This document shows positions 1 through 9,965 of a stretch of 64,000 nucleotides of DNA, piece after piece. Location of the stretch: NCBI GenBank assembly GCA_037043015.1, contig CM073326.1, positions 19,414,345-19,478,344 on the forward strand. Direction: 5' to 3'. How positions within the stretch are numbered: position 1 is the first letter of the stretch; every line of letters starts with the position of its first letter. The DNA is from Bryum argenteum. Taxonomy: Eukaryota > Streptophyta > Bryopsida > Bryales > Bryaceae. Both the position numbers and the translations under genes were made by a program. The notes below the pieces were generated by a model. The model was not told where the DNA came from. It saw nothing but the letters and a program-made list of their open reading frames with translations, and searched no databases.

Positions 1-122
1 TGCGTGTTGTACCAATCTTTGTACAATAAGAAACCGTTGTTGTCATCTCGAGGTTGATACTCCCGCAGCTGGCGCAGCGTTTGGCGTCCAAGTTGGTCGA
101 GCGTGGATGCCCACGGAGTCAT
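1..122 (-). CDS. Left-edge partial ORF, unknown protein
   Basis: On the minus strand an open frame begins at an ATG at 120-122 and runs off the left edge. It starts MTPWASTLDQLGRQ and continues with a charged and aromatic stretch (YQPRDDNNGF, then LLYKDWYN). The frame stays open upstream to about 190, reading EENEWPLPSI just before the ATG, with a plausible acceptor (TCTCAG) near 160, so the ATG may be internal to an exon. Upstream of it lie tandem units whose minus-strand reading is a decayed version of one proline-rich exon. I do not recognise the family. Only about 40 residues are visible, so coding status rests on the balanced amino-acid composition and open frame alone. Confidence 0.3.
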   Translation of the reverse strand, partial: MTPWASTLDQLGRQTLRQLREYQPRDDNNGFLLYKDWYNT

Positions 123-188
123 AATAGAAGGTAATGGCCACTCATTCTCCTCATTCTCCTGAGATTTCTTCTTTGATTTCGATTTGAG

Positions 189-1165
189 TCATTTGAGTTG
201 CGTTTTGAGTGGCCTCACTCGTGAATGATACATTTGCAGCATCTTCTTCAGGTCCTCTTTGGAACCCTCTTGCAACAGTGGCGGTGGTGACGGTGGCACC
301 GGCAGTGGCTGTGGACACGGCGGCGTGCGACTTGGAGTTGGAGCTCCACGTTCGTGCACAGGTTTAGCTCGATTCATTTTCCCCTTTCTTTTCCCCTTCG
401 TCTTCTTTCGATTCTGTTTTTAGACGTTTGGGTTGAGTTTTCAGTGGCCTCACTCGTGCATGGTACATTTTAGGTATTTTCTTCATACTCTTTAAGCCTT
501 TTTTGTCATGCCGGTGGCAGGGGCGGTGAGGGCATGCAGCTTGGTTTCGGTGCTCTAGATTTGTGAAGAAGTTGTGATGGATTTATTTTCCTCTTCGTCT
601 CTGCTTGGAATTTTTGTATGTCCTGACATTACAATAAAGACAGGCGGCTTTGTACAAATGAACATGAATTTAAAATGTTTAAGTTGAGCTTTAAATAACT
701 TCACTATGGCATGATATATTTTGAGTACTCTTTTCATCCTCTTTAAAGTCTTCTTGCAGTGGCGATGGCGGGGGCGGTGGCAACATGGAGCTTGGTCTTC
801 GTGCTCTAGGTTTGTGAAAAATCTTCGGTAGATTTATTTTCTTCCTCTTTTGCTTACATTTTTGTAGGTCATGGCATTTTACATTAAACACAAGCGGCTT
901 TGTACAAATGAACACGAATGTATAAATTGAACTTTAAATAACCTCACTATGCCATGATATATTTAAAGTACCCTCTTCATCCTCCTTGAAGCCTTTTTGC
1001 AGTGGTGATGGCGAGTGCGGTGGCGGCATGTAGCTTGATTTTAATGCTCCAGGTTTGTGAAGAATCTTTGATGGATTTATTTTGCTTTTCCTCTTCCGCT
1101 TGGAATTTCTGTATGCCATGGCATTACTGTAAACAGAGGCGGCTTCTTCTAAATGAGCAATCACT
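189..1165 (-). repeat. Four ~240-bp tandem units from a proline-rich exon
   Basis: Four head-to-tail units begin near 249, 489, 739 and 979. Read on the minus strand, each carries the same decayed phrase: a basic stretch, a KINPSKILHKP-like segment, a proline run (MPPPPPSPLQ), then FKEDEE and a stop-containing tail ending like HSEVI. The units differ by substitutions and small indels, and units 2-4 contain stops. The unit nearest the left edge reads into the frame of the edge ORF. The pattern suggests amplification of one exon of the left-edge gene followed by decay. Whether any unit is still spliced into mRNA cannot be told from sequence. Confidence 0.6.
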
Positions 1166-2190
1166 ACAGGTAATGACTCTTTTAGGCAATTACAACAGGG
1201 CGACAGGTGGTGGCTTATTCAAACAATCATAATAGGGCAGCAGAACGTGCTTCAAACAAATTCTTCATCAAACAAGCAAATACAAGTGAGGAATAATTTT
1301 AGATATGACCTATCGATCCAAGCTTGAGTTGTTTTCCTATGCATACTTAGTAAATAAATAGAGCACATAATCGTTTATAATTTTATTTATGAATTGAGCA
1401 CATTACTTATGAATATATGTAGATACTTTTTTCACCAATGACGCAGCACGGCGTCTCTTACAATTTTGAAAAAGATTTCAATCATGACTCGTGTTTAATC
1501 CACAAAATTAGAGTACAGATATTATGCGAGGTGAAAGAAGACCCATCGATTTACAAAATTGTAATATGATACTAAATTTCCTAACAGTCATGCCTTTGTC
1601 AAATGTCGTTTGTTCTAGAGATATTTATGAATTTAGGTGAAGGTTGTAGGTGAAGATCTTCAACAAAAAAACAGTTTTTGTCGAGAGGAAGATACAAAAT
1701 TCCTAGGGAGATATGAATTTATATCCATTGATGAAAGAACAGTTTTTGTCGAGAGAGAGACACAAAATCAAAAGTCAAATCTACAAGGCGGGAAAAGAGA
1801 GTCGTGGCGGTGTTGCCTCGGGCCGAGCCAATTTCTCTCACGGCGGTGTTTCCGAGGTCATCTTGCGGAATAGAACCAAAAGTTTATTATGATATCTAAG
1901 TGTTAACGTTTAGTTTTAAATTTTCGTTCTTTAGCGGTTTTTGGCTAGTGCATTAATAGGATGGAGTTGCGACAATAGAGGGACACAAGGGTGTGGTATC
2001 AACATTGTTGGTCGAAGGGCAATTTCTTTTCAGTGATAGCTAGGATGGCACGATCAGATTATGGTAGCATCCGAATCACAGTCTATTGACTCGTGTCATT
2101 CAAGCGGGCAAACTTTCCATTCTTTACACAATAGGTCCTACCTCGTATGGCAATGAGCATAGCCATCACCTTTATTTAATGAACCCTTGG
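1166..2190. other. AT-rich spacer, no gene seen
   Basis: No family-like ORF. A short 18-base direct repeat (starting AACAGTTTTTGTC) occurs near 1669 and 1739 inside a 78-codon open frame. I regard that frame as chance. Confidence 0.5.
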
Positions 2191-2848
2191 GGTTGTTTAA
2201 AGTTGAGAAAAAAATAAATAAATCAGTAGTTGCAAAATGGGTTTGAAGTGTTTTGTGAGTCAAAAAAAATTAATCTCAAGAGTAAACATGAATTGAGGTT
2301 CTTCAAATCCTTGTTCTCAAGTAAGTTATGAATATGTCTGTACAATTTTTAGCCTTGTAGTACCTAGAAAACCTATACAAAAATTTACTTTCTCACATGG
2401 AGGTGTGCTTAAACTCTAATACAGAGGCTAATTTTTGACAATTTTAAACAGAATATGAATAATTTTTGGATTGAAAATCCAAGGAGTGAGATAATGCCTT
2501 AGAACCGATTTATCAAGTACAAAAAACAAAAATTGAAAATTAGTAAGATCTCAATTTTTGGCGAATTTTTGAAGTTACTGCGACGTAATTGGTTTGGGCA
2601 CATTTTGGGAATTAATGAGCATATTCCGTAGTTTGGGCAGTTTTGGGCACATTTCAAATTGTGTTTTCAAACTTGGACCATGAATATCTCCTAAAGTATG
2701 AGGAATTTTGAAACATTAGAGGACTTTTCGGAAAGTTATTGAAAAACTCTACAATCTCCAAAATGTTTCAACTTCATGCAATTTAATAATTGAGAGCCTG
2801 AAAAGATTGGAACAACACTTTAAGTCCTCTTGGAGCATTAGAGGTTAA
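2190..2848 (+). repeat. Dispersed AT-rich repeat, copy 1
   Basis: About 660 bp align over most of their length with 14,910-16,072, for example the shared strings TTTGAAGTGTTTTGTGAG and AATATGTCT. Both copies end in GCATTAGAGGTTAA. No coding capacity is visible. The TTAA end resembles the short TTAA-ended elements elsewhere in the window. This copy's terminal TTAA is shared with the first base pairs of the next MITE (2845-3128), so one element appears inserted at the edge of the other. Confidence 0.6.
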
Positions 2849-3128
2849 CCTCTAAAGATCCAAAAAAGCCAAAATGGTGTTTTGGAATTTCCACAAGAAA
2901 ATAATTCAGCCAACTTTGACCATTACAATCTCAAAATCGGAGAAGAATTAACGGTTAAAATTTCACATATGAGTAAAAGGTCATGTTAACTTGGAAATCC
3001 TACAGTTGGAAATCCTACAGTTGGATATTCTAATTAATGCTTACACTGAGTTTCTTTGGGCCTGAAGTAGAAGAAGATTCTTTTTTATAAATTTAGACAA
3101 TTTTATATCAAGGATCCTTAGAGGTTAA
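2845..3128. mobile_element. TTAA-ended MITE, copy A (284 bp)
   Basis: The left end is TTAACCTCTAAAGATCC (2845-2861) and the right end GGATCCTTAGAGGTTAA (3112-3128). They form imperfect terminal inverted repeats bounded by TTAA on both sides. There is no ORF. The TTAA boundary and a repeat beginning with a C run are the hallmarks of piggyBac-type target choice, so I call it a non-autonomous piggyBac-like element. No transposase is present to confirm the superfamily. Confidence 0.6.
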
Positions 3129-3519
3129 GAGCATGCGCAGCCCGCACTGCGGACCGGAGAGTGGAGCCTTGTTTAGAGTGTGAGGAACCCTAGCCCACAC
3201 ACTATGCGTGTAACCCGGTCAAGAGGGTTGAGGTCTCCTAAATTTCAGGACACCATAACTCCAAGTTATCCCGTGCTTTCATTCACATTTTAGTGTCCCC
3301 ATTAACCAATGGAAAAGTGCCATGTGGCAGAGACTTTAATGGCAGGAAATAATTTATATTATAACTGACTTGTCAACTAATGCGATTGGTGAGCAACTTT
3401 TTTCACTACCGTGTTTGTTGGCCTAGGGTGGGGTTAGTGAGGCCCGGACCTGCAAGCTTTTCATGCAGCTTAGCCTGAAGCACAGGGCTGGGCATGCTCT
3501 AAGTGCAATGGGCCAATAA

Positions 3520-4037
3520 GAGCATCCTCAATGGACACTGAATGAGCTCCCTCTAAACCAAATTCTATCTTCTGATTGATTAGAAATTAGAAATTAAAAT
3601 TATCATCATTAGAAGCGCATGTAAATCAACGTGAGATATTACTCAAGAATTTTTTTTTGTGAAATTGGGACATAGGTGAAATCCCTCATTGAAAATACCA
3701 CATTTTCAAAATTTAGAGAGAGTGCACCAAATCTTGCTCAAAAAGTAGGTGACCCCCCCCTTATTCCCTCTATATTTCTAAAATTTAGAGGGAGTGTGTG
3801 AGGATCTTCCCATTTTTAAGCAAGATTTGGTGCACTCCCTCTAAATTTTGAAAATGTGATGTTTTCAATGAGGGATTTCACCTACGTCTCAATTTCACAA
3901 AAAAAAATTCTTGAGAAATATCTCACGTTTATTTACATGCGCTTCTAATGATGGTAATTTTAATTTCTAATTTTAAATCAATCAAAAGATAGAATTTGGT
4001 TTAGTGGGAGTGTATTCCGTGTCCATTGAGGATGCCC
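3520..4037. mobile_element. PIF/Harbinger-type MITE, palindromic
   Basis: A 518-bp foldback element. The left terminus is GAGCATCCTCAATGGACAC and the right terminus is its inverted copy ending GGATGCCC. It is flanked by the 3-bp direct repeat TAA at 3517-3519 and 4038-4040. A GRGCATC terminus with a TWA target duplication is typical of PIF/Harbinger (Tourist-like) MITEs. The two arms are complementary over nearly the whole element, about 92% across a 78-base stretch I compared by eye, and meet around a C run near 3753-3760. There is no ORF. Confidence 0.8.
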
Positions 4038-4040
4038 TAA

Positions 4041-6739
4041 GGGTGCCCGCAACCTACCCCTGAATTTGACAGAGCCATCAACACTTACTCCCGGCCATGC
4101 CAGATCTCAACATGTCACAACATTGTGAATAACATGCTGAATCCAGAAGGGTATCCTCATTGCGTGCTGTGTACCATGAGCCATCCTATCGAGGCGGATG
4201 TCTCCAAACTCTTGCAATCTTTTAGGGTAGAGCATGCATGTTGTAGAGTTCTGTGAACTGAAGTAGTAAAGAATTAAAATAATAAATCTTCCGAAGTTGA
4301 GAAGAATTTGGATAGGTTAGGATTGTAAGGTTATTAATTGCCAAGCATGGTGTTAATTTGGTTCAACCCTTAAACGCCCAAGCATGTCCTCTCAGGCATG
4401 CTTTTTAGTGTATTTTCAGAGGGGTTGGGCGTTTAAGGGTTAAGATGGTATATTTTCTCCATCTTTGATCCGGAAAATAAGAAGGTCCATGAGAGAATAT
4501 ATTCATGGGACTAGGCAATACATCCTTCTCTGCAATTACACTTTCATTTGTATCATACCCCACTTTGTCCACCATCGCTTTTGGTTTTTCGATCCTGCTT
4601 CATAACTAGCTCATTCAAGCATCCATGCAGGTTGGAGGGCATGAATAGCGGGTAGGCACAGTTGACATAGTTAGAAGTTACTGTTTCAAAAAGTCATTCC
4701 ATCCACAGCATGGAATAGGGAGCATATTCCCCCTTCCTGTTTTTCTCCTAATCAATGTCTACCCCAAACTACTGTTTCAATTGCATCGTAAATCTCCAAG
4801 CCATCATGAATTGGAGGCACTTGAGGTCTGGTTCACGTTTTGATGTAGAGAAGTTAAATCCTCGTGTTTTTTGAGAGTTTAAAGTTGCGATTTTTTACCT
4901 CTATGTACTCTTATGGGTGTGAACCAATTTATTTTTTTACTTTTTTTGAATTTTCAACCGTAAGATCTTATACTTAGGTCTAATTTTAATTATTGTATTG
5001 TAAACTTTGTAAACTTTGACCATTGGATGTTTTTCATTTGCAAAGAGAAACTTCAAGATTGAACAACTTGGTTATATTTTTTTCCATGTGCGTAATTAAG
5101 TTGGATATGCTCATGCAAAATTTTAGACAATCATTCGGCTCTTCTGACCTTCATGCAAGTTGTTTTCTAAAAGAAGGTCTAAAATCAATTATATAGAAAA
5201 ACATGCACGACATAAGATATATTTATTTTTTGAAATATGTTGAATAGTGAGTAGGTGCCTTTAAGATTTTTGAATTTTGAGAAATTGTAAAGTTACTAGA
5301 AATTGTTTGGATTGTTTTTGAAGTTTTTGGAGGTTGCCCTTGAAGAATTGGTAATTTTTTTGACTTGGGTCACTTTGGAACTTGAGTAGTGGTTCGGTAA
5401 AGAACATGTCTCCAGAACAAAATTTCAAAAAAAGTTTAAATTTAAACTACCCGTTTGAAACTCAAAACCTAAAATTGAACCGCCCAAATGAAGGTTTTAA
5501 AATTGAAATTTGACTTTGCAAATTTTTCCACATACACTTTGAAATATAGGGAGCACCCACTAAAAATCTCAAGCAAAAATAGCATCTTTAACCCCTTCAA
5601 ATGGGTTGCCCGAAATCCCAAAAACCCATTTTGACTTTCAAGGATCGTTAGGGGTTAATTGAGGATGATACATGGTTATCATGACTCTATGTAATAAAAT
5701 AACACAACAAAGTCGATATGGCAGTGATCACTGTACTTGAGTCTCAAAAAGGACCGGACCTACACATATAAACATGAACACATTGAAGCAGCTTATGCAA
5801 TTCCACAGCACTATACTGGATTCCAAAAAAGTAGTAGAACCAAACTTATATGAATGCCGAACCTGCCCTTGTAGATGAATGCCAATCATTGGGTGTGCCC
5901 AAGCGCGTAAGGTATTGGACACATTATTATATATACTGTAGGTACAAGAAGTGGCGAGGGCACATTAAATAGAATCCCACAAGTTCAGTGTTGTCACTTG
6001 ACTTCCGATAGAAGCTAGGTGGATATAAGCCCACCTTAAAATACCATTTCAAAACGTTTACAAATAACCCAATTTAGTGAGGCAACCAGACTTTCTGCAG
6101 AACATGGATAGATTCCATAATATTCGACCACCCGAAAATGAGCACTAGCCAGTAAACAACATCACTAAATTAGTAAACAAATCAACCCCAATTTAGACAT
6201 CTTGTCTAGCTAATAATGGCTTCATGGTAATCTTGCCATGTTTTTCGAACTGCCAAACACTTAAACGGTCAGGACGATCGAAACCATCCCAACTTCGTTC
6301 GTCGAAAGTTGAACGAACCTGAGGAAATACCGGGCCGACTAAGTCGCCGAAGATGAACCCCGACGGGCGAAACGCCGGGCCACCCATCGTCTCTCCCAAA
6401 AAGCTCGTCCCCGACTGCAAGCATCATCATTATTAGCAGTGTCCGACTTGTAAAGATCGAGCAGCTTCCATTGTCTTTCCAATCAGTCACCCCCACTCTG
6501 CCCTGCCCTGCCCTTTTCTTACACACAGATTCACATCCTTACACTGCTCTTCCTGATCTCGCCATCATTGCTCCCATCCCTTTTCAAAGGCGGCTCTTTG
6601 CCCGGTGCTAGCTCGCATCACACCAGGCTTGCCGCAGCTGCATTAACTTATGAAGCTCGAGCTCTGGTGTCGGCAGCAGTTTGCGATGGGATAGGCTGTT
6701 TGAGTTTTCTGTAATGCGGAGTTCTGACCGAGCTTACAG
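4041..6739. other. Spacer with degenerate repeat fragments
   Basis: No gene is recognised. The stretch 4,900-5,660 carries fragments shared with the dispersed repeats (TTTTCAACCGTAAGATCT-like strings) and ends at 5,642-5,658 in GGATCGTTAGGGGTTAA, a right end of the TTAA family without a clear left partner. From about 6,200 the base composition rises in GC, probably the promoter and 5' leader of the DUF761 gene. Confidence 0.5.
4363..4443. mobile_element. TTAA-ended mini-MITE, copy B (~81 bp)
   Basis: The left end AACCCTTAAACGCCCAAGC and right end GGGCGTTTAAGGGTTAA are inverted repeats. The left TTAA is altered to TCAA. The interior holds a second short inverted pair (GCATG). It is the smallest member of the family here and essentially only termini. 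Confidence 0.6.
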
Positions 6740-6871
6740 GTATGCTGGTGTTGTTGACAGTGAGGTTACTGGAGGTTAGTCTTTGCTCTGCTTGTGTTTT
6801 TTTGTTGTGACGGGATTGTGGTGGTTTTGAATTTTTGAGATGTTCAGAGTAGTTAGTGATTTTTTCTGCAG
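6740..6871 (+). other. Probable 5'UTR intron of the DUF761 gene
   Basis: A donor (CAG followed by GTATGC at 6740) and a pyrimidine-rich acceptor (TTTTTTCTGCAG ending 6871) frame a 132-bp AT-rich stretch just before the coding start. Inferred from splice consensus only. Confidence 0.4.
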
Positions 6872-6902
6872 GTAAGCAAGCAGTGGGGTGGTTTTGGGTT
6901 CA

Positions 6903-8801
6903 ATGCGATCGGAGGGTATGGCGTCTGGGGTGTCGCAAGACATTTCCTCGGCGTTCGGAAAAGGGTTGAACGGGTTGAAGATGGAGGCGGCGATGGCGAA
7001 GGGTGGGGGTCTATCAGTGTTGGACAGTGTGCTATTAGGAGCTGCCACCATCACTCTCGCGTCCATTCCCGTGATCCTCACGCGGGTCCCGGCGCCGGAG
7101 TCTCTCATCATAGCCATGGAGCTGCTGCAGGACTGGTGCACGCCGTCCGTCTGCTTCGTGGTGCTCATTGTTGGGGTCCTGATCGCCACCTCGGGCGTCT
7201 GGGGCTCCTTAACCTCGCCGGAGCAGAACCACAAGACGTTCACGGAATCGTATCTCTCGCCTTCTGGGCCCGTGTCCGCCATGCAGATGGACCCGCTCCA
7301 CATGCCGGATATATTCTTCTCCGCTGAGACGGCGCGTGCTAATGCACTCTCGCAATCCCCTGTCCGGGTCTCTGCGCAGCCCAGGTCCGTGACTGTGCCC
7401 GTCTATTACCCTGCTCTCATTCCTTCCAAGGATGTGGACCAACCCAAGAGCTACGATTTTATTTCCGACAGATCTGAGTGGTTTGGTGGTGCGCCCGACG
7501 GATTCAAGGAAAGCTTTCCTCCGCAGCGATTCGTAGACGATAGCCTCCTGAATGATGAGGATCGAGTGAGGTTCATGAATCCCCTATCGGAGGAACAGTA
7601 TGTGCCTCACGCGGAGGAACGGTATGTGCCGCAAGTGGAAGAAAGGTATGTGCCGCAGTCGGATGAACGGTATGTGCCGCAAGTGGAAGAAAGGTATGTG
7701 CCGCAAGAGGAAGGAAGCTATGTGCCACAGGTGCATGATATGTATTCCGAACAGGAAGAGAGGTACGCGTCACAAGCGCAAGAGACTTACCCTCAAATGG
7801 AAGAGCGACATGAGCCTCAAGAGCAGGATCTGTATGAGCCAGATGAGGAAATGTACGGGACCAACTACGATGCCCCTTACGTGGAGAGCATCACAATTGA
7901 GCACGGCGCCGAGGACAGATGCTATAGATCAGAATCCGAAGATGAGCAGTACCGGTACGAGCCCACAGTAGAGGACAATCAGACCCAGGAGCGAGAATAC
8001 GTGCAATCTGAGGCTGAGCCCCGGCAGGCTGAATTACTGTCCGATACTGAGGAGCAGTACCACCCACATGAAAGCTGCGAGGAGGAGGATGACGAGCAAT
8101 TGCTCCCTATACCAAAGTCTCCTCCACGAGCTCCTGACTCCCCTCCTCCAAGCAAGACCGCGCCAGCGATGGTGGAGAAAGCCCCGCCCACCCCAGTGAC
8201 AGTAGAGAAAGCTCCTCCTCCCAAGCCGCCCACGCCAGTGACAGTAGAGAAAGCTCCTCCGGCCGAACCGTACACCCCAGTGGGTGTCGAGAAAGCTCTT
8301 CCTCCCAAGCCACCCCTGGTGCCAGTGGAGAAAGTGGAGAAAGCCCCTCCTGCTAGCGAGCTAGTCGCCACTGAGTCTCCGAAGGTGACTCTGCCGCCGC
8401 GGACGCCGACGAGGACTGCGAGTTCGAGGCGGCCACTGTCAAGCTCCTCGTCGCGGAGCTACGCTGAATTCGTGCGCAGGACTTCCACATTCTCATCTAA
8501 AATCCCACCCGAGCCGCCGCGCCCGGTTAGCACACAGTCCAAGCCAGAGGTTGCGGCAAAAACTACCACCACCACCAGTGGCTCGTCGATGATGAGCAAG
8601 CAGACGTCGATGCCGGCACGGAAGCCGCGCGAAGTGTTGGTGGTGCCCGACGACAAGCTCGAAGTGCAGGATGATGTACCAGACGCTGATGAGCTCGATC
8701 AGCGAGTGGAAGCTTTCCTCAAGAATTTCCGGGAGCAGATGAGATTACAGAGGCAGGAGTCGTTGCAGCGGCACCGAAGTAGAAGCCTCGTAGATTCCTA
8801 G
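6903..8801 (+). CDS. DUF761 (DUF4408-like) membrane-anchored proline-rich protein
   Basis: Single-exon ORF of 632 residues from the ATG at 6903. The frame is open to 6888 but only through a GTG, and a second in-frame ATG follows at 6918. Two hydrophobic segments lie at about residues 38-60 and 79-98, matching the N-terminal membrane part of plant DUF4408/DUF761 proteins. Residues ~230-275 contain an eight-residue repeat (ERYVPQVE-like, about five copies). Residues ~400-490 are a VEKAPPP-type proline-rich repeat. The last 40 residues (LDQRVEAFLKNFREQMRLQR) match the DUF761 C-terminal signature. The middle is acidic and probably disordered. Members of this family are membrane or cell-periphery proteins of poorly defined function. 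The assignment is firm for family and open for role. Confidence 0.85.
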   Translation: MRSEGMASGVSQDISSAFGKGLNGLKMEAAMAKGGGLSVLDSVLLGAATITLASIPVILTRVPAPESLIIAMELLQDWCTPSVCFVVLIVGVLIATSGVWGSLTSPEQNHKTFTESYLSPSGPVSAMQMDPLHMPDIFFSAETARANALSQSPVRVSAQPRSVTVPVYYPALIPSKDVDQPKSYDFISDRSEWFGGAPDGFKESFPPQRFVDDSLLNDEDRVRFMNPLSEEQYVPHAEERYVPQVEERYVPQSDERYVPQVEERYVPQEEGSYVPQVHDMYSEQEERYASQAQETYPQMEERHEPQEQDLYEPDEEMYGTNYDAPYVESITIEHGAEDRCYRSESEDEQYRYEPTVEDNQTQEREYVQSEAEPRQAELLSDTEEQYHPHESCEEEDDEQLLPIPKSPPRAPDSPPPSKTAPAMVEKAPPTPVTVEKAPPPKPPTPVTVEKAPPAEPYTPVGVEKALPPKPPLVPVEKVEKAPPASELVATESPKVTLPPRTPTRTASSRRPLSSSSSRSYAEFVRRTSTFSSKIPPEPPRPVSTQSKPEVAAKTTTTTSGSSMMSKQTSMPARKPREVLVVPDDKLEVQDDVPDADELDQRVEAFLKNFREQMRLQRQESLQRHRSRSLVDS

Positions 8802-9965
8802 CTAAGAGACTCACCATTTTTGGCCACAAATATTTTTTGGCGATGGATCGAACCCAATGAGGAGCGAGTCAAGGTGATGGTTTGGAACTTGGAAGCCACT
8901 GGAAATTGGCTCCATACATATTCATCAAGATTAAAACAGTGAGTGATGTGCATCAACTGTGTATAGTTTTGTGCCACACTCCCACTTGTGTACTATAGCA
9001 ATTAAAAGCGGCATATGTTGTCTCTTCTTTTCTGTTCTTTTCTGCAGTGGTGTATTATTATGGTGTTCGATTATTGGATGATTTGGTGGTTTTTCAGCTT
9101 TTTTGTCAAGATAATGGCATGGCTTGTGGCATCGTTCTGACTTGTGGAAATTCGCTCCGTGAAAATTCATTACGATCAAAAGAGGGAGTGGTGTGCATCA
9201 AATGTCTAGTTTTGTGCCACTCTCCTACTTGTGTACCACTTTTCGCTTTTGTTTTCTGTAGCCCTGTATCATTATGTGGATGATTGGGTGCTCTTTTAGC
9301 TTTTGTGCGTCTTCATGATTGCTCGCTGACATACTGTTAGATTGGCTCCTCATTGATTTATTAAGTGGATGAACGCCTGCTATGTGTCTGAATACGCCGT
9401 AGGCTTTAAGTTGGCATCTGCTGTTTACGAACAGTTTGTGCATGGTCCCGAATTGCTGCTTGTTTTTCCGGGAGAGTACGCAAGTCATTGAATATAATTT
9501 TGAAATAAATATGATCTAGATTCAGGCAACACTTTCTCGTTTGACTTTCGAAGATTTGTACAAACGATGTTTCAAACTATACGTCGTTGAAACATAAAGA
9601 TTCAGATGTTGGGTCGTACATGTTCATCAATAAACTACAAGAGTTCTGAATCATGAATACCCATTCGCATCGTAATGGTGAAGGAAATAACACAGTTGGA
9701 GGTTGAAAAGACTTGCATGAAAATACCCAAAATTATGTATACGAAGCAATTTACAAATGCACAATCAAAATATGGAGATAATCGAGATCGGTCTCACTGC
9801 CTCCTACATTCCTATGGGATTTAGAGTTACCACGCAACAAGTGGTAACTGAGAAATTAGAAAGGCTGCGGCATTGTTGAGAAAAATAATTTTAAATGAGT
9901 ACGCACCGGGGGCTACATGATTCTCAAATACGGGAACCGCTTAAAAAATCATGAATGACAATATC
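8802..9965. other. 3' flank with a ~240-bp tandem duplication
   Basis: No gene. The segment around 8,885-9,095 is repeated, diverged, at about 9,130-9,290. Both copies carry the string TTTTGTGCCA followed by CTTGTGTAC and a nearby TTTCTG tract. This probably covers the 3' UTR and terminator region of the DUF761 gene. Confidence 0.45.

Noticed and set aside
6888-6902. Extending the DUF761 protein to 637 residues
   Set aside because: Requires a GTG start. The first ATG in frame is at 6903 and follows a likely leader intron.
7979-8371. 130-codon minus-strand ORF inside the DUF761 gene
   Set aside because: Antisense shadow of the proline-rich repeat coding sequence.
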